Shown here: positions 1 through 10,019 of the stretch, piece by piece | How positions within the stretch are numbered: the stretch's first letter is position 1 | How the letters are laid out: each line of letters begins with the position of its first letter | DNA from: Perkinsus chesapeaki | Lineage: Eukaryota; Perkinsozoa; Perkinsida; Perkinsidae | Assembly (NCBI GenBank): GCA_013115145.1 | Contig: JAAPAO010000405.1 | Coordinates: 1 to 32,321, forward strand | DNA: 32,321 nucleotides | Direction of reading: 5' to 3' | Translations under genes and position numbers: made by a program | Notes under the pieces: model-generated | The model's input: the letters and a program-made list of their open reading frames with translations, nothing else | Database searches by the model: none | What the model was told of the DNA's origin: nothing

Positions 1-3000
1 TAGATATACCAATAGCAGTTAATGCATTATCACCAGTACATACTACACTACGTATATCACCATCCTTTAACATTTTAATTGCTAATGCACTATCACTTTT
101 AACTTCATTCTTGAACAATAATAATCCTACCAAACTTAGACCAGTCTCGAGATAATCCCTTGTCATTTTAAGAACATCTTTATCACTCATACTAGCATCC
201 AGCACCCGATAACCCATACCCAAAACATACAAATTATCAGCAGACAACCTCTCGCACTCAGCCTCATAGTCAGCTGGAACAGCGCCGCTGCCGCAGCCAG
301 CTTGAACCTTCTCATAAGAGCCCTTGATAAGCACAATCAATCGGCCCTCGGTGTCCCTCACAACACACCCACTAGTCATTCTAGTATGTTCGAACTGTAA
401 TTGGCGAACAACCGTAAGTGACATCGAGCCATCTGGAGAGGTATATACCAACTCTTCACTTCCTACCGAAGGCAGTGACCAACCAGAAGCCTTCACCATA
501 GCCACTTCAACCTGATTACCGACCAACTGACCATCACGGAGCGACGTTACAGTGTGACAGGCGGCCAGACCATATTGCATCAGTAAAGGGGCCGATGCCG
601 CCTTATCAGAGGCAGATGCTTCCCCACATAGCTTACCGCTCTCAGCAGTCTCGCTAAGGTTGATGCGATCCGCGAATTGGCCGTCATTTACTGGTAGAGC
701 CCCAACAAGTTCCATACCATCCTTAGTAATGGTACCAGTCTTATCAAATACCATAACTGATATTTTACCAGCAACTGGTATCCTCTCTGGTTGAAGGCAG
801 AATATCTTATGATGATTACGTAATCGTTTAGCAGCGACAGTCTGTCCCATTACCATTGCTACTGGTAACATTGGATTCAGAGACTGCAATACCGACACCA
901 GAACTTGCAGCACTGTAACGATCCAGTCACCCATATCAGTCAAGACGAAGTAAAGGATAGACAGCAAGATCGCATAGGCGAACATAATGCCATAAACAAT
1001 AGGGAGCTGGTCGTGATACTTAAACCTGACATCATCCCAATCTTCATAGTGCGCACTTACGCCCATGTATACTTACCGAACAGACTGTGGGAACATAACC
1101 ATTCTCACCAGCTGACCTTTGGTAGTTAGACCCCCAACGGCTGTAACAACCATAACAGCATGGCCCTGATAAGGGCCTGTAGACTGCATGCACAAGGTGC
1201 CTGAAAGGGAGTACCATTAAGCGTGAACGGTTATATGGCCATCGCTAACATCAGACAATGCCGTGTTCGAACTAACTATGAACGTAGCCATCACTACCTC
1301 GCACACTAGGCCTTGACCGGTATCGGGAACCATGGCAAAAACGACTTCAATTTCTAGCGTTTCTAGTGTCTAATTTCCATCTGTAAAGCAACAATAACCC
1401 AGACGACCAGCCACGAGTCCGCGCCTCCATTTCGCTTATCGCAGGTACCTTTGCGACCTCAACAACGCCATAACTCAACATGATTATATTTTCGGCGTTA
1501 GACATCAAACATTTCTCAACGAATTCAGTTGTGTCGAAGGACTTGTGGCCCCGCGTGGGGACGCTGTGAGGCTGCGAGTCGCGAAGCCAGGCCCAACAAA
1601 AACGCTCAGAAGGTAATTTCAGAAGTCAAGAACGTTCACGGATCCATGAGAAAGATGATAGCAGAACAATGAAAATAAACCAGAAAAATATCATATTCGT
1701 CCCGTTGATGTGTTGAGCGCGAAGTTCACGTCGACAATGCCCAGTAATTAAGGATGATTCAGCTTGATTTATGGATACATCTACAACTACCTTACGAAAA
1801 TGATAAGATACATCTACAACTACCTTACGAAAATGATAAGATACATCTACAACTACCTTACGAAAATGATAAGATACATCTACAACTACCTCACGAAAAT
1901 ACACAGGCTCTGCGGATAGTAAGATCATCACCAATAACGATCAAACCGGTATTATTCAAAACCGCAATATTAAAGCACGCAGATGGTCTACTGGCTACCC
2001 CAAAAATCCAGTTTATACCAAACCACAGCTTAGTTCACCACTCCACTATACTCAGTTAGCAATGACTATCAAATCTAAGTTGCTTAAGGAGGCAACCTTC
2101 CCGAATCGATCACCACCACCATAGCTCCCATTATTACCTGCATGAACAGTATTATTGGCCGAGAACGTTGCTCCTTCATACTTCTCCACAGCAACCTTTT
2201 GAACCGGTAAAGGCTCTCCAGTGAGCATTGATTCATTAACCACAATATTACCATCCGTAATATAACCATCACAAACCAAATGCTCTTGGTCTTCCACCAT
2301 AACGATGTCACCCAAAACAACCTCGGAAGAATCTACCACTACCCAAGAGGAGTTGCGCAGCACTCTAACTTCAGCACTGTGACGAGCCAACTTGGCGATC
2401 TTCTTCTGGCCTTGACGCACTATAAATATAGCCTTTATGAAGCCAGTAATTAGCATCATTAATAACCAAACTAGGCCGACATTCCAACCACTATAACCAA
2501 GATATGTCCATGAACCCATACTTTGTACAACATAGAACAAGCTACTAAACTCAGTTATCAGACTTTCGATAATACCAGGAACTTTAACACGGATCTCATT
2601 AGTACCAACAACCCTCCTCACCGAGTCGGCCTGGGGATCGGTCAACCCTCCAGCGTGAAGGAGGTTCACCGCGGAGCTAACTGAGATCCTGTCATCTCGA
2701 CCAACCGGCCTGAACCTGTCCTCAGCACCCTCGTAGTAGTACCGTACGCAAGTGTACTCTATAGTGCGATCCCCATCTTCATCGGTAATTTTTATCAGTG
2801 TTTTACAGGAAGCTCGCTTATACTTGAGGATAAACGAGCGCCAAGCGTCCAGCATTTTCCTGAAGATATCTGGGATTTTCTCCTCCTTGGCCATGCCAGG
2901 GTCCACCATATCGGCCTCGTCCATTTCGGGCACTTCCTCCTCGATAAGCATGTGAGTCGCTCTATCTAGGTCAACTTCGGGAAGCATGAATTTGGTCCGT

Positions 3001-3437
3001 ATAGCGTCATAGAACTCTATCATGAAGGCCACTATGATATGGAATATTGCAAATACGACAATATACGGTCCCATAATACCGTTCCAATCAGTTCCCCAAG
3101 CAGTGTAAACGTCATAGTAGTAGCTTACAGTCGCTAACACCGCCATGGCAACAAAGGCGGCTACCATTGAAGAGAACCACCCGATCAAGATACTCTCACC
3201 AAATAGAGATCTGCTGAACCCAGACTGCAGCAGGAGCTTCTCGTGGTCCTCCTCAGTGGAGTGGAAGGTGAGTCGGCGAGCCCCCAACGGCTGGCCAGAC
3301 CTCTTTTTGTCCAGAGCGCGACGTTTAATAAGGCTCTTGCAATACTGGGCACGGTAAATGGCGAATAGGACGGATAGAAGGGCTAAGGCAGCAATCGCTA
3401 GGACATAGCCTAGGATAAAGGAGGTTTCGAAATCCAT
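1..3437 (-). CDS. P5-type cation/polyamine-transporting ATPase (ATP13A-like), 3' end outside window
   Basis: Membrane P-type ATPase that couples ATP hydrolysis to transport; P5B relatives move polyamines in late endosomes/lysosomes. Exons, read leftward: 3437-2138, 1200-1077, 1025-1 (continues out of the window). All junctions are GT-AG and in phase; introns are 937 and 51 nt. An in-frame TAA directly precedes the ATG. About 816 residues are visible. Hydrophobic N-terminal segments lie near residues 6-27 and 85-105. The actuator loop NESMLTGEP is at about 401-409, the TM4 motif NPMLP at 525-529, the phosphorylation motif FDKTGTIT (Asp569), a KGSYEKV segment in place of the usual KGAPE, and CTGDN around 805. 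The segment GTLCMQS followed by TTKGQLVR is typical of P5 enzymes. The NPMLP motif departs from PPELP (P5A) and PPALP-like (P5B), so the subclass is uncertain. The last hinge and the C-terminal transmembrane helices lie outside. Confidence 0.93.
1201..2137 (-). other. Large intron 1 of the P5 ATPase, carrying a minisatellite
   Basis: The donor is GTAATA at 2137-2132 and the acceptor TTTCAG at 1206-1201. Joining the flanks restores the P5 reading HAGTLCMQ across the junction (phase 1). At 937 nt this is far longer than the 27-100 nt typical of the window. It contains the 33-bp tandem array at 1771-1900. The rest shows no gene. Confidence 0.85.
1771..1900. repeat. 33-bp tandem minisatellite, about 4 copies
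   Basis: The unit beginning GATACATCTACAACTACCTT recurs every 33 bp, nearly identical, with a C/T change in the last copy (ctcacg for cttacg). It lies wholly inside the first intron of the P5 ATPase. A period of 33 leaves all frames open, so both strands show 11-residue peptide repeats that are unlikely to be translated. Confidence 0.95.
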
Positions 3438-3961
3438 TTATCTTCTTTTAGTAATGAATTTTGAATTGAATCACCGGAATCAATTAAACCTGCAAAATAA
3501 GATGTTATTATTTCCATAGCCTTTGTAGTAGCTAGATTAACGTATTCTTAAAAGGGACACATAACACCACAAGTCACGCTCTACGTGGCAGCGGCGTAAG
3601 ATTACTCGGGCGTAGCGAGTTCTTGTCGAGCTCGATTTTTTTGATAAATTCTGGTGGCCAAGGAGGGGGAGTAAATGGAGTCGAGCACATAGTCGGTACA
3701 GTTCCTATAGTAGTAGTCGAAGTCAAAGATATGAATGTTCCGAAGATCCTTAATAGGTGAATTGAATGCTCATTTTGTCGGTGATTCGTGCCGCCACTCA
3801 TTTGGAGATGAATTCGATAAGTGAAAGAGTTTCTTAGTAGCGAAGGGCATTTAGGAGCTCGTATTAAGTGAACTGAAGTCAGCAGTGAATTCACACTACT
3901 AAATAATACACCCATGCTTTTCAAGCTGGTTACTGGGATGGTGTGATCGATTGACGGCTTT
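3438..3961. other. Intergenic region upstream of the P5 ATPase, no gene identified
   Basis: This covers the 5' flank of the leftward ATPase gene and probably the 5' part of the rightward PITH gene, whose first recognisable exon is at 4320. I found no thioredoxin CxxC-type exon here. An antisense open stretch at about 3574-3972 has no ATG start and no recognisable domain. Confidence 0.5.
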
Positions 3962-4314
3962 GGGTTATTCAATTAACCTATTTCGAATCTTTCACTACCC
4001 TGAGCAGAGCGCTGTTTTTAATCTTCAAAAAGCTTTAACAAGATATCTCTCGATAAGCGGATTGATCCAGCATCAGGTTAGGGGTTAGTCAATCAACCTA
4101 TTTCGAATCTTTCACTACCCTGAACAGAGCGTTGTTTTTAATCTTCAAAAAGCTTTAACATGTTATCTCTCGATAAGCGGATTGATCCAGCATCAGGTTA
4201 GGGGTTAGTCAATCAACCTATTTCGAATCTTTCACTACCCTGAACAGAGCGTTGTTTTTAATCTTCAAAAAGCTTTAACATGTTATCTCTCGATAAGCTG
4301 ATTGATCCAGCATC
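3962..4314. repeat. 120-bp tandem repeat, 3 copies
   Basis: Copies start near 3962, 4082 and 4202, with an exact 120-bp period and a few substitutions (for example gagcagagcgc versus gaacagagcgt, acaagat versus acatgtt). Copies 2 and 3 are almost identical. The last copy ends in CATCATTAG, the probable splice acceptor of the PITH exon that starts at 4320. At the same point the earlier copies read CATCAGGTTAGG. The array is therefore probably intronic. Confidence 0.95.
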
Positions 4315-4319
4315 ATTAG

Positions 4320-4380
4320 AGTGTCTTAATGAAGATCCAAAGCATCCTGTTAAGAATCTTCTTCAACCCAATTCCGCACT
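4320..4380 (+). CDS. TXNL1: Internal exon of a TXNL1/PITH-domain gene
   Basis: Translation gives (E)CLNEDPKHPVKNLLQPNSAL. This matches the start of PITH domains (ECLNE, with conserved HPVKNLL spacing) as in thioredoxin-like protein 1, a proteasome-associated redox protein. The exon starts right after CATTAG and ends before GTAAGA, leaving two bases of a codon. The next expected block (SDxDEQLL) was not found in phase. A DDEII-like stretch after the AG at 4446-4447 is suggestive but out of phase. The gene is thus incomplete in this reconstruction: either an exon is missed or the copy is broken. Confidence 0.6.
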
Positions 4381-5258
4381 GTAAGATTCGTCATAGAGTA
4401 TCTTACATATTTACCAAATACAGAATATATAAATTTGTTGCGTAGATGACGAGATTATCTTAGTTGTTGTCACCAGCCGTCTGTTGAGCTGCATTTTTTA
4501 TACTGATGACATACAAATGCATAAAATATATCATTTACTTCACTAATATAGCCTTCTCCCGAATAGCTCGGCCCTCCGGTGCAGTCCGTTCTGGTATTTA
4601 CCATTGGCCCTGCCAAAGAAGTAACGATCATTGAAGACGTCTCCTGGAGTCTTGTTAAGAACTCTCGATAGATTCATTTCTAATGGATTCGACAGTCGTT
4701 TGATTTATCGTTGTGCCCTGGCCGGGCTAAATGCCGTGTTAGGTATCTACAGTCGGACCCTACAGTAGATCAACAACTACTAATACGAATGGAGTTCAGA
4801 CAAGCAGTAACGTTGAGGGAAATCAAAGTGGTTGTTTAGGGGAAGGGCAGCCGTTAATTTATTACCCCTATTAGATAAGCTGCCAGCCCGATGAGACCTG
4901 CCCCAACCTGATCAAGCTTTTTACTAATAGGCTATCTTTAGGATTCCATTAGGCGGAATCTGACGACCCTGTTCAGGTCATAGCGGGCTACTCGGGGGAG
5001 GGGACTTCTTGCAACTGTCAAGCGAAATTCAAGGTCATATTAAGTGAGCTGACTTCAGTCTTATATCATTTATACACTCTAAACCTTCCTTTATATCATT
5101 TATACACTCTAGCCCTTCCTTTATATCATTTATACACTCTAACCCTTCCTTTATATCATTTATACACTCTAAACCTTCCTTTATATCATTTATACACTCT
5201 AACCCTTCCTTTATATCATTTATACACTCTAAACCTTCCTTTATATCATTTGTTACAG
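4381..5258 (+). other. Probable intronic region of the PITH gene
   Basis: This stretch lies between the two recognised PITH exons. It must hold the missing central PITH exon if the gene is intact. It also contains the 30-bp array at 5061-5250. No other coding signal could be supported on either strand. Confidence 0.5.
5061..5250. repeat. 30-bp tandem minisatellite, 6 full copies plus a partial one
   Basis: The unit starting TTATATCATTTATACACTCT has a 30-bp period from 5061. Copies differ mainly at one site (aaacc, agccc or aaccc before the final ttcct). The terminal partial copy (5241-5250) runs directly into the acceptor tgttacag at 5251-5258 of the last PITH exon. On the minus strand it reads as a decapeptide repeat (NDIKEGLECI) without an ATG. 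Confidence 0.96.
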
Positions 5259-5542
5259 TGAACCCCCTCCTAGTTGAACCGCTACTAGCATCGCTCCGCC
5301 GGCTCCTTATCAAGATTCCCAACTTCTTTCAGATGATTCAAATAGAGGACCCCTCGCAGGCCTCGGAGATGGTTCAACTCCGAATCACCAAATTCCAGAA
5401 TGTCAAGAGCCTCCAGATTTTTATAGAGGACAATTTTGGATCCGACATTACTCGTATAAACCGGATTGAGCTCTTCGGGACTTTGGGGGAAAACACCGAT
5501 ATGAGTAGTGCAAAAGCGGCAGCAGCAGCTTCCACAGTGTAA
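5259..5542 (+). CDS. TXNL1: 3'-terminal exon of the TXNL1/PITH-domain gene
   Basis: The exon follows acceptor TTGTTACAG and runs to TAA at 5540-5542. Its core reads KFQNVKSLQIFIEDNFG, then ITRINRIELFGT, the signature C-terminal beta strands of the PITH domain (KFQNVxSxxIFxxxN and TRIxxxxxxGT). Upstream LLIKIPN and DPSQ match the NLP and EPTQ part of the family. It ends in an Ala-rich tail (AAAAASTV). The first exon base leaves phase 1, so another exon must lie before it. PITHD1 is the alternative family, but the ECLNE exon and the TRI strand favour TXNL1. Confidence 0.75.
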
Positions 5543-5854
5543 GCTTCTATTCAGGTAAGCTTGATAAGAGTGCAGGCTGACGTCGGTGCAAGTAGAGGGA
5601 CGGAAGAGTCCTCCTGATCCCCTATGTAGGGCTATATGGACGCAGGTTCGATCCTCGGCTAGGTTAGTTTAGGTACTGTCAGTGAGCGAATGACGAGTCA
5701 CCATTAAAAGCAATTGCCTGGGTGTCTCTGATAAGCTGACTAATCGACACGTACATTCTCTGTTGTATCATGGCCCTCCTTTCCTTTATTTTTCTCTGTC
5801 ACCCTAGGCAGTCGTGTTACAGTGGTGGTGCCAGTGGTGCTTGTGCAGTAGCTG
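5543..5854. other. Intergenic spacer, nothing recognised
   Basis: This lies between the PITH stop and the PPCDC start. A tRNA-like B box (ggttcgatcc near 5646) lacks a pairing T stem and was rejected. It presumably holds the PITH 3' UTR and the PPCDC promoter. Confidence 0.5.
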
Positions 5855-7266
5855 GTGATGGGTGTATCTTCTAGGGAAGAGGAGCTGAATGTCCTGTTGT
5901 GTCTCACAGGCTCCGTAGCGACCATCAAATGGCTCAACTTAATCGCTGAGCTCACTGAACAAGGCAAAGTCAAAGGCATTGATGTAATGAGGGAGAGAAT
6001 CTCGAAGTCGGCACCCGACTGGGAACCATCACGCCAGCTGGCTGGAGGGCATTGTCGAGCTTTAGGTAAATGTTAAGGTGGTGGCATCGGAGAGAGCTGA
6101 ACACTTTGTGTATCTTGACGGGCAGTTAGCAGCATTGAAGGACGTAGAGGTTTATACGGACGCGCAGGAATGGGATGCATGGCGCGGTAATACGGACAGA
6201 GCGGTATTATTGGGATTATGCCGGAAAGGTTTGTACTGTACATAGTGTCGCTTCGGGCTTCCCTAACTGGACCTCCCGAAGTGCTTCAAGAAAGCGTCAC
6301 GGTGGCAGCGGCTGAGAATAGCGGAGGTTTTTATATGGAAATTTATCCTCGCTCCACACACATGGAAGCCAACATATGTATTAACTCAAGCGAAGAGGGT
6401 TTTCGGGTTTCGGGTTTTCATGGTGTCCAACTCGAATGCAAGTCTCGATCGGTATATATGTATACTTGTCAGCTCGGGGTGATCCGGTAACTCACATTGA
6501 TCTTCGTCGATGGGCTAATGTTGTCCTTATTGCTCCTCTATCGGCGAATACTCTGTCTAAGATTGCCAATGGTGCAGCGGATAACCTTCTCACCAGCGTT
6601 ATGAGGTGAGTGCTTGGAGGAGGCTGTGCGGTTGAGAGCGGGTTAGGTGCCTTGACTTGAGCTCGGAGGGTCGGCGGAAGTGTCCGGTGTATCTTTGTCC
6701 AGCTATGAATACGATGATGTGGGATAATACATTCACGCGGGAACATCTTGAAGTAGTTAAGGGTTAGGGTAAATGATGAGGAAGAGGGTATTTTAGGGTA
6801 GTAAATGATAAGGGAAAGGGTATTTTAGGGTAGTTAATGATAAGGGAAAGGGTATTTTAGGGTAGTTAATGATAAGGGAAAGGGTATTCACTGATGACAT
6901 GGTAGAATTTGCGTCATGTTTTAGGCGTCAGTATAGGCTTATCTCGAAAAAACCAACTTCACAAACGTTGGAGTGTGTGGAGGCGTACCGAATGGGTCCT
7001 CATTAAAAAGTCAGGTCTGCGTTAATAAGCTGGGCTTCCGTCTTATAATGCCGATTTGTAAAACACTAGTGTGTGGTGAGACTGGTCTAGGAGCCATGGC
7101 AGAGCCGAAGGACATTGCAGCAGCCGTGCTGGGAGGCTTCGAAGGGGACCGGCTGCCGAGGAATTGGGAGAAGACACCGGGATGCAAGCTGGGACCGTTG
7201 GGCATTTCGCTGGCAGTTAATGTGGCCCTTTTGGGCATTCTCGTGTACAAAATTAGGTTTCAGTAG
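5855..7266 (+). CDS. PPCDC: Phosphopantothenoylcysteine decarboxylase (coenzyme A pathway), with C-terminal membrane helix
   Basis: FMN-dependent enzyme that decarboxylates 4'-phosphopantothenoylcysteine to 4'-phosphopantetheine. Exons: 5855-5983, 6066-6186, 6473-6605, 6647-6755, 7015-7266; all junctions are in phase, giving 247 residues. Visible motifs are the flavin loop LLCLTGSVATIK (about 14-25), SERAEHF, the catalytic His91 in THIDLRRWA, APLSANTLSKIANGAADNLL, PAMNTMMW (146-153), and the active-site Cys184 in LVCGETGLGAMAEP. The third intron is only 41 nt. The donor of exon 4 (GTTAAG) is weak and was chosen for phase. Unlike the usual soluble enzyme, residues about 223-242 form a hydrophobic helix followed by KIRFQ, a tail-anchor-like end. 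The stop lies 134 bp before the next gene on the same strand. Confidence 0.93.
6763..6890. repeat. About 32-bp tandem repeat, roughly 4 copies
   Basis: Units of the type ggtattttagggtagttaat recur from about 6763 (first copy diverged: gtaaatgatgagg) to 6890. The later copies are nearly identical. The array lies in PPCDC intron 4 (6756-7014), starting almost at the donor. Confidence 0.9.
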
Positions 7267-7400
7267 TAGAAAGGCGTTGACTGGGGATCGAACGTGTGCG
7301 GGTTTTGTATATACGGGTTATTCTATAAGGGTTTTGATTTCTCCCCTTCGACTGGCATCGTTGCCTTCTTCTCTTGCCGTCATCCAGCACCAGCCTTCTA

Positions 7401-9722
7401 ATGGGACGCAAGAACAAGCACTCAGAAGGGGGATCGTCGAAGGTGTTCCGACCCTTCTGTTATTACTGTGAAAGGGACTTCGATGATGAGAAGGTAGCCC
7501 CCTTTGCTGCTGCTGCGGTGATGCTGCTGAGTGCTGGGTGCTCAGGTTCTCATACAGCATCAGAAAATAAAACATTTCAAGTGCTCAACATGTCAACGGA
7601 AATTGGATACTGGTAACATGTGGGGAAGGGCAGGATGAGGACGAGGAGGGGACAAATTGCACAATGGGGCAATCGTGTATCTAAATGTTTTCATGTCATT
7701 ATACTGTATAGTGTTCGCAACAGTTCTCCGCTATTATGCTTACATTGACTCTACTGTATGATACATTTGTATATTATATAAAGTGCATATGAATCATATA
7801 TAATATATATATTATCAAAACTGACTTGATTATTATTCCTCTCAGCAAGCGGGTTGGTAGCGCACATGCTTCAAGTCCATAGGGAGACATTGAACAAGTA
7901 AGCTGATGCTCTTGTAAGTTTCGCGGCTCTACTTCTTGTATCAGAGTGCCGGATGCCATCAAGGGGCGGGAGAATCCTGATCTTCAAGTTCGTGGAATGG
8001 AGGTAGCATAACGTTCGCTTTGGGGCTTTCGATAATATCTTATCTTCGCTGCCAATCTCTGGTGGGGTTGTAGTGATCCATCTTGTAAAGATGTTTGCAA
8101 GTATAACTTGGTGCAATCTTGTGTATGAATAAAAGTTTATTAAGATTTAATAATATAATGCAAACTGAGATGATTAGGGAGGATAATGCGGGTTTGTAGA
8201 AGAACTGAGCGGCGGCGGCTGGTATAAAAGTCATTGTATTACGGCATTGTCGATGTTCCCGCCGCCTTTTCTTGATGCTATTGATTTAATATTTATAACA
8301 GTAATGGTTATGTTGGTGAAGTAAGGTGTCATCGTTACACTAGATTAGAACTACATTTTATAAGGGCTTCGCATACGATTTATTTCATATCGCTGAAGTG
8401 GTGTAATCTAATTCCCCTTATATTGTTATGACGACAAGAGTATAAACCCATCCACAAAATTATATCACAGACGGTGTTTCAGAGGTATTGCATCCAATAC
8501 AAGTAGTCTAACGTACATTTTCTGCCAGTTGATCCTACGGGGTGGATGAATCACGATGGTCATAACTGTGACGGCATTCTCTTCCGGCCCGGTGAAATCT
8601 TATAGGTGTTGTTGAATTCGATATTAACTATTATTACCATGTTAAGATGCTATGTGATTTAGTTGCAAGTATAGGCAGCGGTGGTAGTAGATTTACTCAT
8701 CTCAGAACGTGCCGATGGGGCTTATACTAGAGAGAGCGAAAGGAACTGACATGGAGAACTTCTACTTAAAGAAGCATCAAGAATTGAAACATGAAGCATT
8801 GTAAGGAAATGTAACCTTGGTGGATCAGCAATTGGTGGAATGTAGGCCGCCGCCTCGGCCTACCGGGGGGATGCCCTTCATGCCGTTTATGCCGCCTCCT
8901 CATCTACTTGTTGGCAATCAACCCATACCAGGTAACTACTCATTTTATGTATTTAACACGGTCTTGGCTTTTTATAGGTCAAGGGTTGCCTCCCAATACA
9001 ACACCTCCACCGGGGATGCCAGGCTTAGGAGTCCCCCCGCTGCCACCGATGCCACCGTTCTTCATGCCACCAACTGGCGGCGGCCCGGCGTCCAGCTCGC
9101 CGCCTGGCCAGACTAATATTTCCGCTCAGCCGCCTGCAGGGTTGCCTGTCCCTCCACCGTTCCCGGGATTCCCTCCTCAAGGCATACCCGGCTTTCCCAT
9201 GCCATTCCCACCGATGCCGACACCTCCCCAGGAAGACCAGTCTAATGCGAGCAATGCGGTAGGTGAACTTCTGCTTGTTAGTGTTGAAGAGGAGTTCCCT
9301 TCGTTCCAGGTGGCAGCGGCGATGGCAGCTGCGACGACCGCGGCTGGCAACCTACAAGGAGTAGGATTATTGGATGACAGTTTCTGTATTACAGTCATTC
9401 CAACTTCAGGCTACAGAAAGATCGCGAAGTCGCAGTAGAAGCCCTCGGAGGAATTACACGGTACGCTTATCAGTAGCTTATTCGTTGGTCCAACGCTGAG
9501 TGTTAGGCTCCCAATGCGGCGGCAGCAGCGGACGGCAGCGGCAGGCATTCAGTGCATGGCACAGGGCAGATGACAGGCGTTACTCTGACACCTTACCGGG
9601 AGGACTTGCAGAAGGGTGATCAAGTCTGTTTTGTGAGTTGTTGCCGTTCTCTGTGTAACGTCGAATTAATGCTGTGTTAGGAGGAGATGCGCGCCGCGGC
9701 TATGCTGGCCGCTCGAGGATGA
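7401..9722 (+). CDS. ZNF207: BuGZ/ZNF207-like C2H2 zinc-finger protein
   Basis: In animals BuGZ binds microtubules and Bub3 and also acts in splicing; a nuclear/spindle role is inferred. Exons: 7401-7493, 7546-7612, 7846-7897, 7945-8002, 8706-8800, 8846-8931, 8978-9258, 9310-9360, 9395-9460, 9507-9632, 9681-9722. Every junction is GT-AG and in phase: 1017 nt, 338 residues. It starts MGRKNK, as BuGZ starts MGRKKK. Finger 1 is C20/C23/H36/H41 (FCYYCERDFDDEK). Finger 2 is C44/C47/H60/H65. Then come KVPDAIKGRE and VRGMENVP, matching the family block VPNA-xxGR and GMEGIP. A long Pro/Met/Gly-rich region follows (MPFMPFMPPPH, PPLPPMPPFFMPP), then an RS tract (ERSRSRSRSPRR) and EEMRAAAML at the end. 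The smallest intron is 34 nt (9361-9394). Confidence 0.9.
8003..8705 (+). other. Large intron 4 of the BuGZ-like gene
   Basis: This 703-nt AT-rich stretch lies between exons encoding VRGME and NVPMG. The donor is GTAGCA and the acceptor CATCTCAG. No coding segment or repeat was recognised inside it. Several antisense open stretches carry no domain. Confidence 0.75.
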
Positions 9723-10019
9723 ACAGATGGGAGCTCTGTCAGTAGGTTGGGCGGAGTAAATGAGTGAAAACGTCTCAGTGGGTATCATATTTTCGAAGAG
9801 TGCTAAAGGTTTCCTGTGTTGTCAATTAAAAACAAGGGTACAGCTTCGGAGACACAAGCGGAGACTCGCCGGTCCGAACCAAGGGTGGGAGGGCGTAAGA
9901 CACTCTAACAACCCTGGGCCGGAGAGATTTGGAATCCTGGACCGGGGCAGGAGGGGATTTGAGGGCGGCGCAGCGCAAGGGTCGTATCCCCTCTCGGCGA
10001 AGGCGTGGTTCAGCATAGA

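Noticed and set aside
1626-2059. Open frames on both strands over the 33-bp array
   Set aside because: They are frame-neutral repeats inside the ATPase intron; no domain, and the intron is needed to restore ATPase homology.
5035-5322. Minus-strand frame with a repeated decapeptide (NDIKEGLECI)
   Set aside because: It comes from a 30-bp satellite whose length is a multiple of three, has no ATG start, and lies in an intron overlapping the PITH exon on the other strand.
5620-5670. tRNA-like B box (ggttcgatcc)
   Set aside because: The bases on either side do not pair into a T stem, and no anticodon or acceptor arm could be folded.
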